Below, in pieces: positions 44,881 through 53,807 of a DNA stretch of 64,000 nt. A program made the translations under genes and the position numbers. Numbering within the stretch: the first letter of the stretch is position 1; each line of letters opens with the position of its first letter. This DNA comes from Nocardia beijingensis NBRC 16342 (GTDB lineage Bacteria; Actinomycetota; Actinomycetes; Mycobacteriales; Mycobacteriaceae): positions 248,001-312,000 of the forward strand of contig NZ_BDBC01000010.1 in the NCBI RefSeq assembly GCF_001612785.1, written 5' to 3'. The notes beneath the pieces are model-generated. The model did no database searches and had not been told where the DNA came from. It saw only the letters and a list, made by a program, of their open reading frames with translations.

Positions 44881-46032
44881 TCACACGGTCGCCGCTGGAA
44901 CACCGTTTCGCGTACCGACCGGCGGCTGCCGCTCCTGGCCGAGAGCGGCGCTGGCCCGCGGCCATACCCGGGCCAAGGCGAGCAGGTGCCGCAGATCGGT
45001 GTCGAAATCTCGTGCGCCCAGCGGCGACCGCGACACGACCACCGCCCGCACCGGTGGCCTGCCCGTCTTCCTGGCCTGCACGGCATAGGCGAGCCGGTGC
45101 GCGTAATCCGCTGTGCCAAGGGACGATTCGTCATCCTCCGGAAAGTACGGCCGCAGATGCAGGAGCGCATCGCGCACTTCGACCGCCATCCGAAGCAGGC
45201 GTGTCGCCGGGGGAACCCGTTCCCGCGTGCTGGTGTCCGGCACGAGCACGATTTCCGGCACCGCCGCGGTGAGATCGCGCCACAGCGGTCGCAGCCTGCG
45301 GCAGGAGCGGGCAGGCCGGTCCAAGCCGAGGCGTTCGAGCAGCCAGGCGCCCAGCGGCACCGCGAGCAACGTCGAACCGGAGACGAGACAGACGACGGTG
45401 ATGGACTCCACGCGCGGCAGGTGCGGCCCGAGATCGGGCCACCCGGTGAGCATCTGCATCGTGGAGAGGAGCTGATTGGCCAGGATGCAGGCGGTGTCGA
45501 TGATGAGGGCGTAGTAGAAGACCTTTTCCTTCGCCGATTCGGTGCGGCGCAGCCAGCGGCCCCCCATCCACAGCAACGTCATCGCGCTGACCGCCATCGG
45601 CCCGCCGAAGGCGACCGCCAGCACCATCCCGTCGAGATCCGAACCCATATCGATGGACCGGCCCCGAGCATGGGCGTGCGAGCCCGCACCGAGGATGGCG
45701 ACCGCCGAGACCGCCGCGACGAGACAGTAGCCGCGCTGACGTCGCCATATCGCCGCCACATCGCCGTCGGCATCCCAGAATCGAGCGAGCCCGAGCATGT
45801 ACATGGCCATCACGACCAGGCAGCCGAGGGCGGGCAACTGCGCCAATTCCGCGACGGCCGTCGTCCAAGTGCAGCGATACAACGCCAGGGCGAGCAGGCA
45901 CCACAGCAGTATCCGATTGAGGAACTGATCGGCGATCGTGTCGCGGAACAACAGCAGCCTTCCGGCGGTCAGCGCCGAGGCGTACCCGAGCACCGGCCAC
46001 GCGATGAACCCCGGCAGCGGCGACAACACCAT
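44881..46032 (-). CDS. MAB_1171c-type membrane protein
   Basis: 383 residues. Seven or so hydrophobic helices in the first 230 residues, then a cytoplasmic tail with RLRPLWRDLTAAVPEIVLVP and RMAVEVRDALLHLRPYF, the recurring signature of the MAB_1171c putative-transporter family. Such genes often neighbour small XRE regulators, not seen here. Function unknown. Confidence 0.8.
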   Translation of the reverse strand: MVLSPLPGFIAWPVLGYASALTAGRLLLFRDTIADQFLNRILLWCLLALALYRCTWTTAVAELAQLPALGCLVVMAMYMLGLARFWDADGDVAAIWRRQRGYCLVAAVSAVAILGAGSHAHARGRSIDMGSDLDGMVLAVAFGGPMAVSAMTLLWMGGRWLRRTESAKEKVFYYALIIDTACILANQLLSTMQMLTGWPDLGPHLPRVESITVVCLVSGSTLLAVPLGAWLLERLGLDRPARSCRRLRPLWRDLTAAVPEIVLVPDTSTRERVPPATRLLRMAVEVRDALLHLRPYFPEDDESSLGTADYAHRLAYAVQARKTGRPPVRAVVVSRSPLGARDFDTDLRHLLALARVWPRASAALGQERQPPVGTRNGVPAATV

Positions 46033-46218
46033 CGAACCACTCCCCTCGCCTCCACCGACCTCTCACGCGGTGCCGAAAACTACACTGGCGCGAGCATATC
46101 CAGCACCGAGAAGCGACCTCCCGGCTGGCACGGCGTCGCGAACTCGCCCGCGCTGACAGTAGACGCGAACGACGTGACCGGCTGCGAGCGAATCATTCCA
46201 TCACTGCCCAAGAGCAGG

Positions 46219-47256
46219 TCAGCGCCTGTCGCGTACCGGCAACCAGCGGGCGTGATCGCGGAAGCCGGGGTTGACAACTCGTGGATCTTCGCCTGTCGCA
46301 AGGATATTCGTGATGGACTCGACATTGGCCGCGAGTATCTCCTGGAAAGACTCCTCGGTAGCGCCTGCCGCGTGCGGCGTGACGAGAATCTTGTCGTTGC
46401 CCAACGCCAGTAAACCCAGGGGATCGTTCCCGCTGGAAGGCGCCGGGACGATGTAGTAGCCATCCATGGCGGCGGCCGCGAGGCGACCGTCGAGCAGGGC
46501 GGTTCGCAGCGACGCCGCATCCACGAGCTCCGCTTCGGACGTGTTGATCAGGATCGCGCCGGGCTTGACGACGGCGAGTTGGGCTTCGCCGATCATCCGA
46601 TCCGTCCGCGGCCCGTAGGGAACATGGAGACTGATGACATCGGCCTCGGCGAGCAGCTCGGGCAATTCCACCCGGCGAGCGGCCGTAAGTCTTTCCAGCT
46701 CCGGTTTGGCTGTCCGGCTCACGTAGACCACTCGCATCCCGAACCCGTCGGCCGCTATCCGGGCGACGATTGTGCCGATGGTCCCCATCCCGATGACGCC
46801 CAGCGTCTTCGCGTGCAGATTGCGTGTCGTGATCCCACCCCAGCGACCGGCTTTCGTCTCCACCGCCAGGTCCGTGATCCTGCGCCAGGCGTCGAGCATG
46901 AGACCGATCGTGAATTCCGCGACCGCGCGCGCATTGGCTCCAGGCGTGTTGGTCACGGCGATGCCCGCCGCGGTCGCTGCCGCGGTGTCGATGTACGACT
47001 CGTACCCGACACCCATGAACGCTATGACTTTGAGGTCGTCGGCAGTGGACAACGCGGCAGCGGTAGCTCGCTCGATACCGCCGAGAATGTACGCGTCCTT
47101 CCCCACCAGAGCGCGCGCCAACTCGCTCTCGGACAGGTCGGAGCGGCGCACTTCCACCTCGAGATTCTGCCGCCGCAGCCACTCGATATCGGCCGGCGCC
47201 GGATCAGCGCCGGTGAGCAGGGCACGACAACGGCTCGATCGGGCGCTCATGGTCAT
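46219..47256 (-). CDS. 2-hydroxyacid dehydrogenase-like protein with altered active site
   Basis: 345 residues with the D-isomer 2-hydroxyacid dehydrogenase fold: catalytic-domain lobes, NAD loop VIGMGTIG (155-161) and TPHAAG. The canonical catalytic Arg (NTSRG) is Glu241 (NTSEAELVD) and the Glu of the DVfxxEP segment is Val270 (MDGYYIVP); His295 remains. Ordinary hydride transfer to a 2-keto acid is therefore doubtful or adapted. ATG overlaps the stop of the arginine-oxidase-like gene, so it belongs to that pathway. Reduction of a 2-ketoarginine or imine product is a hypothesis. Confidence 0.82.
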   Translation of the reverse strand: MTMSARSSRCRALLTGADPAPADIEWLRRQNLEVEVRRSDLSESELARALVGKDAYILGGIERATAAALSTADDLKVIAFMGVGYESYIDTAAATAAGIAVTNTPGANARAVAEFTIGLMLDAWRRITDLAVETKAGRWGGITTRNLHAKTLGVIGMGTIGTIVARIAADGFGMRVVYVSRTAKPELERLTAARRVELPELLAEADVISLHVPYGPRTDRMIGEAQLAVVKPGAILINTSEAELVDAASLRTALLDGRLAAAAMDGYYIVPAPSSGNDPLGLLALGNDKILVTPHAAGATEESFQEILAANVESITNILATGEDPRVVNPGFRDHARWLPVRDRR

Positions 47257-48434
47257 GCGTCCTGGGCCGCGAGCCGGTTCGCCGTGTCTCGCAGCAGCCG
47301 CGCACCCTCCAGCATCAGCCGCGGATCGCGGGCCAAGGCGACGCGAACGAAGTTTCGCCCGCGTTCCGGCCTGTTCCAGAAGAAGTTCGTTCCGGGTAGA
47401 ACGTGGACCCCCGCGCGGATCGCCTCCCGGACGAATTCTTCGCAATCCATCCCCTCCTGAAGACGCAGCCAGTCCACCGAGACCGGCGATCGCACGCCGG
47501 TGAGGAATTGCAATTCCCCGCCCGAAAGGATCGACCGGAGGATATCGCGGTTCTGTAGCACAGAAGGCAGGATGCTGCGTTCTATACCGTTCCTCGAACT
47601 ATCCTCGATGAATTCCGTCAGAATGCGCAGGTGAAAGGGGGAGACGCTTTGCAACAGGTCGTCGTGCAGCCGGTACATCTCTGTGTACATATCCGGACTG
47701 CACACCGTCAATCCAACCTTCATTTCACTGGTGGCCCAGGTCTTCCCGGTGTCTTCGAGCACGATGTACGAGATCCCGGATTCCTCCAGGATCTCGTACT
47801 GCGACCAACCGGTCGGCAGCGGAGCGAAGAAGCGGAACGAGGAATCCAGAACCAGGGTGCACCGACGGTCGGCACAACACTGGACCAGCGTTCCGAACTC
47901 CGATTCGGACAGCGTCCATCCGGTGGGGTTGTTCGGCGATACCAGCCACACCACCGCCGGATCGAGTCGAGCCAGCGCCGCAGGAAGGTGTTCGGCGGTG
48001 CAATCCTGTTCCGGCAGCGGTACCAGCTCGACGTTCTCGCGGCGCAAGATCGAGGAAATATTGTCGAAAACCGGCTCTATCAGAGCCACTCGCTTGCCCG
48101 CGCGGGCACAGTGACTTGCCACCATGGTTATCGCGGACGACGCGGAGTACGACAGCATATACCTGGAGAGATCTCGATGCATCGGCTCGCAGGCCAGGCG
48201 CAGAAAAGCAGTGAGGAATTCCTCTTCCAGTTCGGACTGCGACCGCTCTCGTGCCTCGTGGAACAGCTCGGGAAATCGCTCGACGATCTTCTTTTGCGAG
48301 GACGTCAACGGCTGCCGGCAATGGGCATCCGACAGGTTGACGGCCCGATCGAGACTGTGCCTCTCATAGGTCGTGCTGGTCGTGTGACCGAGCGGATTCG
48401 GGTGAGGTGAGCTGTGCGGACGGACAGATGTCAC
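47253..48434 (-). CDS. PLP-dependent L-arginine oxidase/hydroxylase-like enzyme (MppP/RohP/Ind4 type)
   Basis: 393 residues from GTG 48434; an ATG at 48569 is possible but adds unconserved residues and overlaps the MFS gene. Fold-type I aminotransferase family, but the motifs follow MppP-type enzymes: the N-terminal lid NLSDAHCRQPL, FDNISSILRR, SPNNPTGW and the PLP Lys in LEDTGKTW. MppP, RohP and Ind4 use O2 with free arginine to make 4-hydroxy-2-ketoarginine or dehydroarginine for enduracididine, azomycin and indolmycin. The match is from memory. An ordinary aminotransferase remains possible. Confidence 0.75.
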   Translation of the reverse strand: MTSVRPHSSPHPNPLGHTTSTTYERHSLDRAVNLSDAHCRQPLTSSQKKIVERFPELFHEARERSQSELEEEFLTAFLRLACEPMHRDLSRYMLSYSASSAITMVASHCARAGKRVALIEPVFDNISSILRRENVELVPLPEQDCTAEHLPAALARLDPAVVWLVSPNNPTGWTLSESEFGTLVQCCADRRCTLVLDSSFRFFAPLPTGWSQYEILEESGISYIVLEDTGKTWATSEMKVGLTVCSPDMYTEMYRLHDDLLQSVSPFHLRILTEFIEDSSRNGIERSILPSVLQNRDILRSILSGGELQFLTGVRSPVSVDWLRLQEGMDCEEFVREAIRAGVHVLPGTNFFWNRPERGRNFVRVALARDPRLMLEGARLLRDTANRLAAQDA

Positions 48435-48547
48435 GGTTGATGAAACCTTCGAGGTGGTAGTTACGACCCGGTGGAGGGCTTGCGGCGGATCGAGCCGGTC
48501 GGTCGCCCATCGCCGGAAGTCACGGCGATCGACGGAACCCGCATGGT

Positions 48548-50026
48548 TCAACCCGGTGGACGGCTCCATGGAGAGCCGTTTCGCTCATGCGGTGGAGGTG
48601 TTCTGGTCCAAGGCGTCGGGACGCGTCGCACCGCGGGCGCACCCGAGTCGACAGCTTCGGAATCCGATGTCGATACCGGCGGTGATTCTGTTCGAGCGAG
48701 ACGCCTGCGAACCGGACTTCTCGACGAATTCTCGAAAGAGTAGATTCCGCCGAGGCGGATCTGGAGTGTGCCGTCCGCGGTGCGTGCCGTGGTGATCTGC
48801 GCGACGTCCAATATTCGCCTTGCCGCGGTGACTATCGGTGTTCGGCTCATTCGTCCGTGCGCCCCGGATATGGAGTCGGCGCGCGCCGCGATTCGGCCGA
48901 GCGCGAGACCGCCGCCGATGCCGATCGCGGCCGCGGACAGGATTCCGCCGGACGAACCGCCGAAGTCGACGGATTGGCTGGCCACGATACTTCCCATGGC
49001 TACACCCACCCACATCAGACTGAAATGGAAGCCGAGGGCCTCACCTAGTGCGTCCTGAGACGCGGCGGCATTCATCTGATCGCCGCACGCCGGGAAAACC
49101 GCACCGGCGAGCACACCGACCACGAAAACGGCTACGGCCAGCAGGACCGGCCCGGATGCGACGGAACAGAGCAGGACACCGGCTCCCAGGGCGGCCAGCA
49201 GAACATAGGGCGAAATGGTTGTGGAGAGCGCGCCGTAACCGTACCCACCGACCACCGCACCGGCCGCACCGATGGCCAGCACCAGTCCAGTGGCATGCTT
49301 GGCGTGCATATCGTGCATCGCCGTGATGACACTCAATTCCTCCGCGCACAGGACGGCAGCGGCTGCGGCGTATCCGACACAGGCCGTCACGAAACCGGTC
49401 TGTAGCCAGGATCGCCGTGGGGCACGCGGGGACATCCCGCTCGTATCGGTTCGCAGCGGTGGGTTCAGCCTCAGCAACACGACCCCGCAGCCCACCGCCA
49501 CCAATCGGACCCCGAGCAGCACCGTCGCCGTGTCCCAGACATTCATGATCGCGACGCCCAGCGGCGGTCCGACCAACAGGGACACATCCGCGGTGATCTC
49601 GTACGCCGCGAGCGCCGGTCGCCGCTCGCGTTCGGTCGTGGCGACCGTAATGGCCTGTTTCGCGACGTTGATGACGGGCATCTCGAACCATCCCGCCAGC
49701 GCCGCGAGCAACAGCAACAGCGGAAACGGAGCGAATGGCGCGATGAGCCAACAGATCCCGTTCACCAAGATCGATGGAGCCATGGTGGCCCGCAGACCCA
49801 GTCGATCGAGCCGCGGGCCGCGCCGTAGCTCGGTGCCGGCCAGACACAGGTAAACCACAGTGCTCAGTAGGCCCGCGGCACCGTAGGAGAGGTGCAACGT
49901 GTGCCGCACATGCATTACCAACAACAGGGATTGGGAGTTGAGAACAATGCGGAACAGTAGGCTGACCAGCACCATATTGCATACTGTCCGATTTGCCAGA
50001 AGCTCGCGGTAGGCGTTCACTCCCAC
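48548..50026 (-). CDS. MFS transporter with long C-terminal tail
   Basis: 492 residues; start GTG at 50026, or the GTG two codons in, with AAGGTGA upstream. Twelve helices fill the first ~395 residues (LLANRTVCNMVLVSLLFRI, LRRGPRLDRLGLRATM). The last ~97 residues are Arg/Ser/Pro-rich without family similarity and resemble out-of-frame DNA, so the original stop may have been lost. It lies inside the arginine island; export of the island product is inferred. Confidence 0.82.
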   Translation of the reverse strand: MGVNAYRELLANRTVCNMVLVSLLFRIVLNSQSLLLVMHVRHTLHLSYGAAGLLSTVVYLCLAGTELRRGPRLDRLGLRATMAPSILVNGICWLIAPFAPFPLLLLLAALAGWFEMPVINVAKQAITVATTERERRPALAAYEITADVSLLVGPPLGVAIMNVWDTATVLLGVRLVAVGCGVVLLRLNPPLRTDTSGMSPRAPRRSWLQTGFVTACVGYAAAAAVLCAEELSVITAMHDMHAKHATGLVLAIGAAGAVVGGYGYGALSTTISPYVLLAALGAGVLLCSVASGPVLLAVAVFVVGVLAGAVFPACGDQMNAAASQDALGEALGFHFSLMWVGVAMGSIVASQSVDFGGSSGGILSAAAIGIGGGLALGRIAARADSISGAHGRMSRTPIVTAARRILDVAQITTARTADGTLQIRLGGIYSFENSSRSPVRRRLARTESPPVSTSDSEAVDSGAPAVRRVPTPWTRTPPPHERNGSPWSRPPG

Positions 50027-50123
50027 TCACCTTTCGGCTGGAACACTCGTGCTCTCAACCCTCGAGGTGATCGGAGGTCTCCTGGTAACGTCTGTTCGAA
50101 GAGTCATGCGACGACGAGCGCGG

Positions 50124-51908
50124 CTAGGCGGATGCTGTCTCGAGCAGGTCACACAACTCCGGGATGGCGACGGAAAGAGCATGCGCGAATCGGCGCATGT
50201 GCTGTTCGATGCCCTTGGACGCGCTGAGATGGACGTTGAAACCGCCGGGCTGCAAGAGGTAGCCGATGCCGATGCATTGATCGGTCGGCGGACCGAAACC
50301 GAAGAACCGAACATTGGCCGACGACACGGCACTGGTGCTGAGATAGTCATCACGCAGAATCCGCCAGCCGGGAGATGCGTACAGCGCGTGCGGCTCGTCG
50401 CCGTTTTGCCGCTGGATTCGCTGTAGCTCCACCAGGTGCCGTTCGGGCGCGCGTCCCGCCTGGCAATCTCTGGTATTGGCGACGTGTGCTCCCGCCGCGG
50501 CCCGTAGCGCCTCGGCGCGAGCGGTGGCTGTTGCGGTCGAGTCGTTCATCAATGTCACGAAGCGGACGACTTCGGGAGTGACCGCCCGGAGGGCCTCTGT
50601 GCGACCGTTGCGGTAATGCCGCACGGCAACGGATTCGTAGGTGGTGCCAAGGAATCCCCTCGACCGTTGATGCGCCAGTTGGTAAGCCATTTGCACGAAC
50701 GCATCCGGCGATATCCCGAGACGTTTGGCCGTGTCCGAGCCGAAGTCGTCGAACGTCACGACTTCCGTGGCGATCTCGCCGGTTTGTTCGGCGAAGCGGG
50801 CCGAGGCTTGCCGGATCTCCTGCCGCAGATCCTCATCGAGGCGGAATTCGATCGGTGCTGTCGTGGGCGCTCGGCCGGGCCGGTCCGCCGAGATGGCGGT
50901 CGTACTCGCGAGAATAGCGTCGCAGAAGCCTGCCACGGTGGTTCCGTCCAGCCCGGACTCCTCGATGTTGACGCCAGCGCGGCCGTCGGCGAACACGATG
51001 AATGTCAGCGCTTTGTCGTACCAGCGATTGCCCCCGTCACCGTGCAGAAGCTGGTGGCATGCGGAGAGTTCGTCGCGCGGGGCGAAGTCGTCGAGCGCGA
51101 CGCAGAACAACGCCGTTTCGATCACCTCGAGTGCCGCGGCATTGTCCGGATTCTCGATGAGGGCCTGACGGGCCGCCGCCCATGTGGCGCGCGATGCCGT
51201 CGTCAACGCTCCCGGCGACGGCTCCGCGGCCGGATCGGTTCTCCTGATCGCTTGCAGCCCGGCGATCAGATCCTCGACGGGATGCGGGGTACCGTCCGCC
51301 GCGATGACGTCCATTCGGAACGCCCGACCACGGAAATGGACGACGATGTGCCGGGCCGTCGACGGGCCGGGTTCCGCACCGCCGACGGAGCGCACGGCGT
51401 CGAATTCGATCCCGGGGATCCTGGTCGTGGAGAACAAGCACCTGTTCTGATGCATGGACACCGGCCTGCCGCGCAGGTGCACGGGCGCGACCAGCTCGGC
51501 GTCGAGTTCGAGTTTGTACGCGGCGCTGCGCGCGATCAGTTCGGCGGCGCGTTCGAGCTGCCCATGCTCCGAGTCCGCGAACAGGAAGAAGGAATTCGCG
51601 CTGAGCGCGATGCTGTCCCGATAGCCGAGATGGCGAGACGCCCAGAATGCGTCCAGCCAACTGCCGACCCCCGGTGTCCGATCGAATCGTTCGATGTCGC
51701 CCTGCCATGCCCGTGCCGGACTGTCCGGGGCGAGGAACTGCTCGACCGCCGCCGCCGTGGCAGCGAGTTCCTCATCGGTCAGCAACGGCGAACACCGCTG
51801 GAGAAACCGCTCGCACGTTTCCTCCAACGTCGGGATCGGTAGCCGCGGCAATTTCTCGTCGAAATCGTATGTGCTGACATGGATCTCGGCTACGGACTTC
51901 TCGCTCAC
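50124..51908 (-). CDS. Choline/carnitine O-acyltransferase-fold protein lacking the catalytic His
   Basis: 594 residues. The N-terminus LPRLPIPTLEETCERFLQ, HQNRCLFSTTRIPG, RWYDKALTFIVFADG, YLSTSAVSS (STS motif) and FFGFGPPTDQCIGIGY follow carnitine/choline acyltransferases through the whole length. The catalytic His of the EHSxxDG motif is Glu317 here (NIEESGLDG). Standard acyl transfer from CoA would need that His, so it is either inactive, uses another base, or has a new reaction. First gene of the arginine island; GTG start without a strong ribosome site. Confidence 0.85.
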   Translation of the reverse strand: MSEKSVAEIHVSTYDFDEKLPRLPIPTLEETCERFLQRCSPLLTDEELAATAAAVEQFLAPDSPARAWQGDIERFDRTPGVGSWLDAFWASRHLGYRDSIALSANSFFLFADSEHGQLERAAELIARSAAYKLELDAELVAPVHLRGRPVSMHQNRCLFSTTRIPGIEFDAVRSVGGAEPGPSTARHIVVHFRGRAFRMDVIAADGTPHPVEDLIAGLQAIRRTDPAAEPSPGALTTASRATWAAARQALIENPDNAAALEVIETALFCVALDDFAPRDELSACHQLLHGDGGNRWYDKALTFIVFADGRAGVNIEESGLDGTTVAGFCDAILASTTAISADRPGRAPTTAPIEFRLDEDLRQEIRQASARFAEQTGEIATEVVTFDDFGSDTAKRLGISPDAFVQMAYQLAHQRSRGFLGTTYESVAVRHYRNGRTEALRAVTPEVVRFVTLMNDSTATATARAEALRAAAGAHVANTRDCQAGRAPERHLVELQRIQRQNGDEPHALYASPGWRILRDDYLSTSAVSSANVRFFGFGPPTDQCIGIGYLLQPGGFNVHLSASKGIEQHMRRFAHALSVAIPELCDLLETASA

Positions 51909-52103
51909 CGTCCGAGTTTCCCATCACCACCGACACGGCTGACTCCAGCGGTGGGAATGCCGGGCGAGGCCGTTACGGCGTCTCGAACGCACTCGCCACA
52001 GTGCACAAGTTCGCACGAAGGCCCGAGAAAATGCCGCACCGGCGGGTGGCGACCATTGCTTCTCTTCTGCGCGACGCGCGGGTGTCCCCGGGAACGGGAA
52101 TGG

Positions 52104-52121
52104 CGGGCACCGGTGTGCCCG
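52104..52121 (-). terminator. Hairpin directly after SDR stop
   Basis: CGGGCAC and GTGCCCG form a 7-bp stem with a 4-nt loop immediately past the - strand SDR stop codon. Short and without a T-run. Confidence 0.45.
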
Positions 52122-52847
52122 TCACCAGGGCACCGCTCCGGCGTCGTCGAAGAATTCGCCGGTCGGTCCGTCGTCGGGCAGAGTCGCGAGGCGGATCGCG
52201 ATGGCCGCGCCCTGTTGCGGTGTACGGACGCCGCGAAAGCCGTTGAGGTCGGTGGCGGTGAAACCGGGACAGCCGCAGTTGATCAGGATGTCGGTATCAC
52301 CCAGTTCCTTGGCGTATTGGATGGTGAGGGCGTTGAGGAAGGTCTTCGAGGCCAAGTAGGCGGCGGGGACCGGGCCCAAGTCGACGCCGGGTGTGGTTTG
52401 CAGGGTGAGCGAGCCGACGCTGCTGGACATGTTGACGATCCGCGGTGCGGCCGAGGCGCGCAGCATCGGCAGCATAGCGTTGGTGACCCGGATGACCCCG
52501 ATCACGTTGGTTTCCACGACAGCTCGCACGGTCACGGGATCGACCGTGGTCGGTGTCTGCGGCATACCGCCGGTGATCGCGGCGTTATTGACCAACACAT
52601 CGAGCCCTCCGGCGTGGTCGGCGATCAATTCGGCCGCCGCGGCCACACTCGCGTCGTCGGTCACGTCGAGCGGCACACCGAACGCGTCGGTTCCGGCCGC
52701 GCGCAGCTTCTCCACCGCGGTGTCGCGGCGTTGCCGATCGCGCGCGCCCACGCCGATTCGCCAGCCGAGCGCGCCAAGGCCGGCGGCGATCTCGTATCCG
52801 ATTCCCTTGTTCGCGCCGGTCACCAGCGCGATCGTCTGTTCACTCAC
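52122..52847 (-). CDS. SDR family NAD(P)-dependent oxidoreductase
   Basis: 241 residues from GTG. TGANKGIG cofactor loop, VNNAAI, and the active-site YLASKTF, with an insertion of ten or so residues before the Tyr, like carbonyl reductase and plant menthone-type SDRs. Divergent from a LysR gene, which likely controls it. Confidence 0.9.
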   Translation of the reverse strand: MSEQTIALVTGANKGIGYEIAAGLGALGWRIGVGARDRQRRDTAVEKLRAAGTDAFGVPLDVTDDASVAAAAELIADHAGGLDVLVNNAAITGGMPQTPTTVDPVTVRAVVETNVIGVIRVTNAMLPMLRASAAPRIVNMSSSVGSLTLQTTPGVDLGPVPAAYLASKTFLNALTIQYAKELGDTDILINCGCPGFTATDLNGFRGVRTPQQGAAIAIRLATLPDDGPTGEFFDDAGAVPW

Positions 52848-52952
52848 ACCGCCGATCCTGCTGCGGCCGCGGGTGCGGCGTCCAAGACCGATCGGGTGGG
52901 CGGCGATACCGCACGGGTATCGGTCGTGGTCATCGCCGGATAGCATGACCCG

Positions 52953-53792
52953 GTGGAGACGCGGGAGATGCGGTACTTCGTCGCCGTCGCCGAGGAGTTG
53001 CACTTCGGGCGGGCGGCACAACGGCTCGCGATCGCGCAACCACCACTGTCGCGAGCCATCCAGCAGCTCGAACGGCGGCTCGGAGTCGTCTTGCTGCACC
53101 GCACCGCTCGCGCCGTCGCGTTGACCGAGGCCGGGGCGGTGCTGCTGCGGGAGGCCAGGATCGCGCTCGACGCGGTCGAAGCCGCCGAGCGGCGCACCCG
53201 CCGTGCCGCGTCCGATCAGCCCGGTGTGGTGCTGGCCACCAAGGCCGGAGCGTCCAGCGAACTGTTGTCGAAGCTGCTGCACGCCTACGCCGCCGAACCG
53301 GGCGCCGTGGCCGTCGAGGTGATGCTGTGCGGGCCGGGCCAGCCGGAACGTCTGCTGCGCAACGGGCGCGCCGACGTTGCTCTGCTCCACCGGCCTTACG
53401 ACTCGACAGCCGGATTCGACACCGAGGATCTGCACACCGAACAGCAGGTCGTGGTCCTGCCTGCGAACCATCCCCTCGCCAACCGGACGCAGGTGTCGTC
53501 GGCCGAGCTCGACACCCTGACGAACCTGCCACTGCCGCGCTGGCCTGGACCGGATGGCAGCTATCCGGACGGCCCCGGCCCGCAGGTGCGCGACCATACC
53601 CAGCTATTCCAACTGATCGCGCTCGGACTGGCCTGCGCAGTCGTGCCCGAGTCGCTGCGAACCCAGCTACGCGACGATCATGCCGTCGTGCCCGTGCCGG
53701 ACGCACCGGCCGTCACGACCGTCATCGCGTGGCCACCACACAGCAGATCCAAAGCCGTCGCCGACCTCGTCCACACCGCGACACGCCTCTGA
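52953..53792 (+). CDS. LysR family transcriptional regulator
   Basis: 279 residues from GTG. METREMRYFVAVAEELHFG and AIAQPPLSRAIQQLERRLG are a textbook LysR DNA-binding domain. The effector domain follows, ending at about 275. Faces away from the SDR at 52122, 105 bp between the starts. Confidence 0.92.
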   Translation: METREMRYFVAVAEELHFGRAAQRLAIAQPPLSRAIQQLERRLGVVLLHRTARAVALTEAGAVLLREARIALDAVEAAERRTRRAASDQPGVVLATKAGASSELLSKLLHAYAAEPGAVAVEVMLCGPGQPERLLRNGRADVALLHRPYDSTAGFDTEDLHTEQQVVVLPANHPLANRTQVSSAELDTLTNLPLPRWPGPDGSYPDGPGPQVRDHTQLFQLIALGLACAVVPESLRTQLRDDHAVVPVPDAPAVTTVIAWPPHSRSKAVADLVHTATRL

Positions 53793-53807
53793 CCGACGCC
53801 GGCCGCA

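Noticed and set aside
46033..46218. Regulatory gene or promoter specific to the arginine island at its 3' side
   Set aside because: No open frame with a start and ribosome site, and no clear repeat; genes on both sides read the same way.
48435..48569. N-terminal extension of the arginine-oxidase-like gene from ATG 48569
   Set aside because: The added 45 residues are not conserved with MppP-type enzymes, no ribosome site precedes the ATG, and it overlaps the MFS gene.
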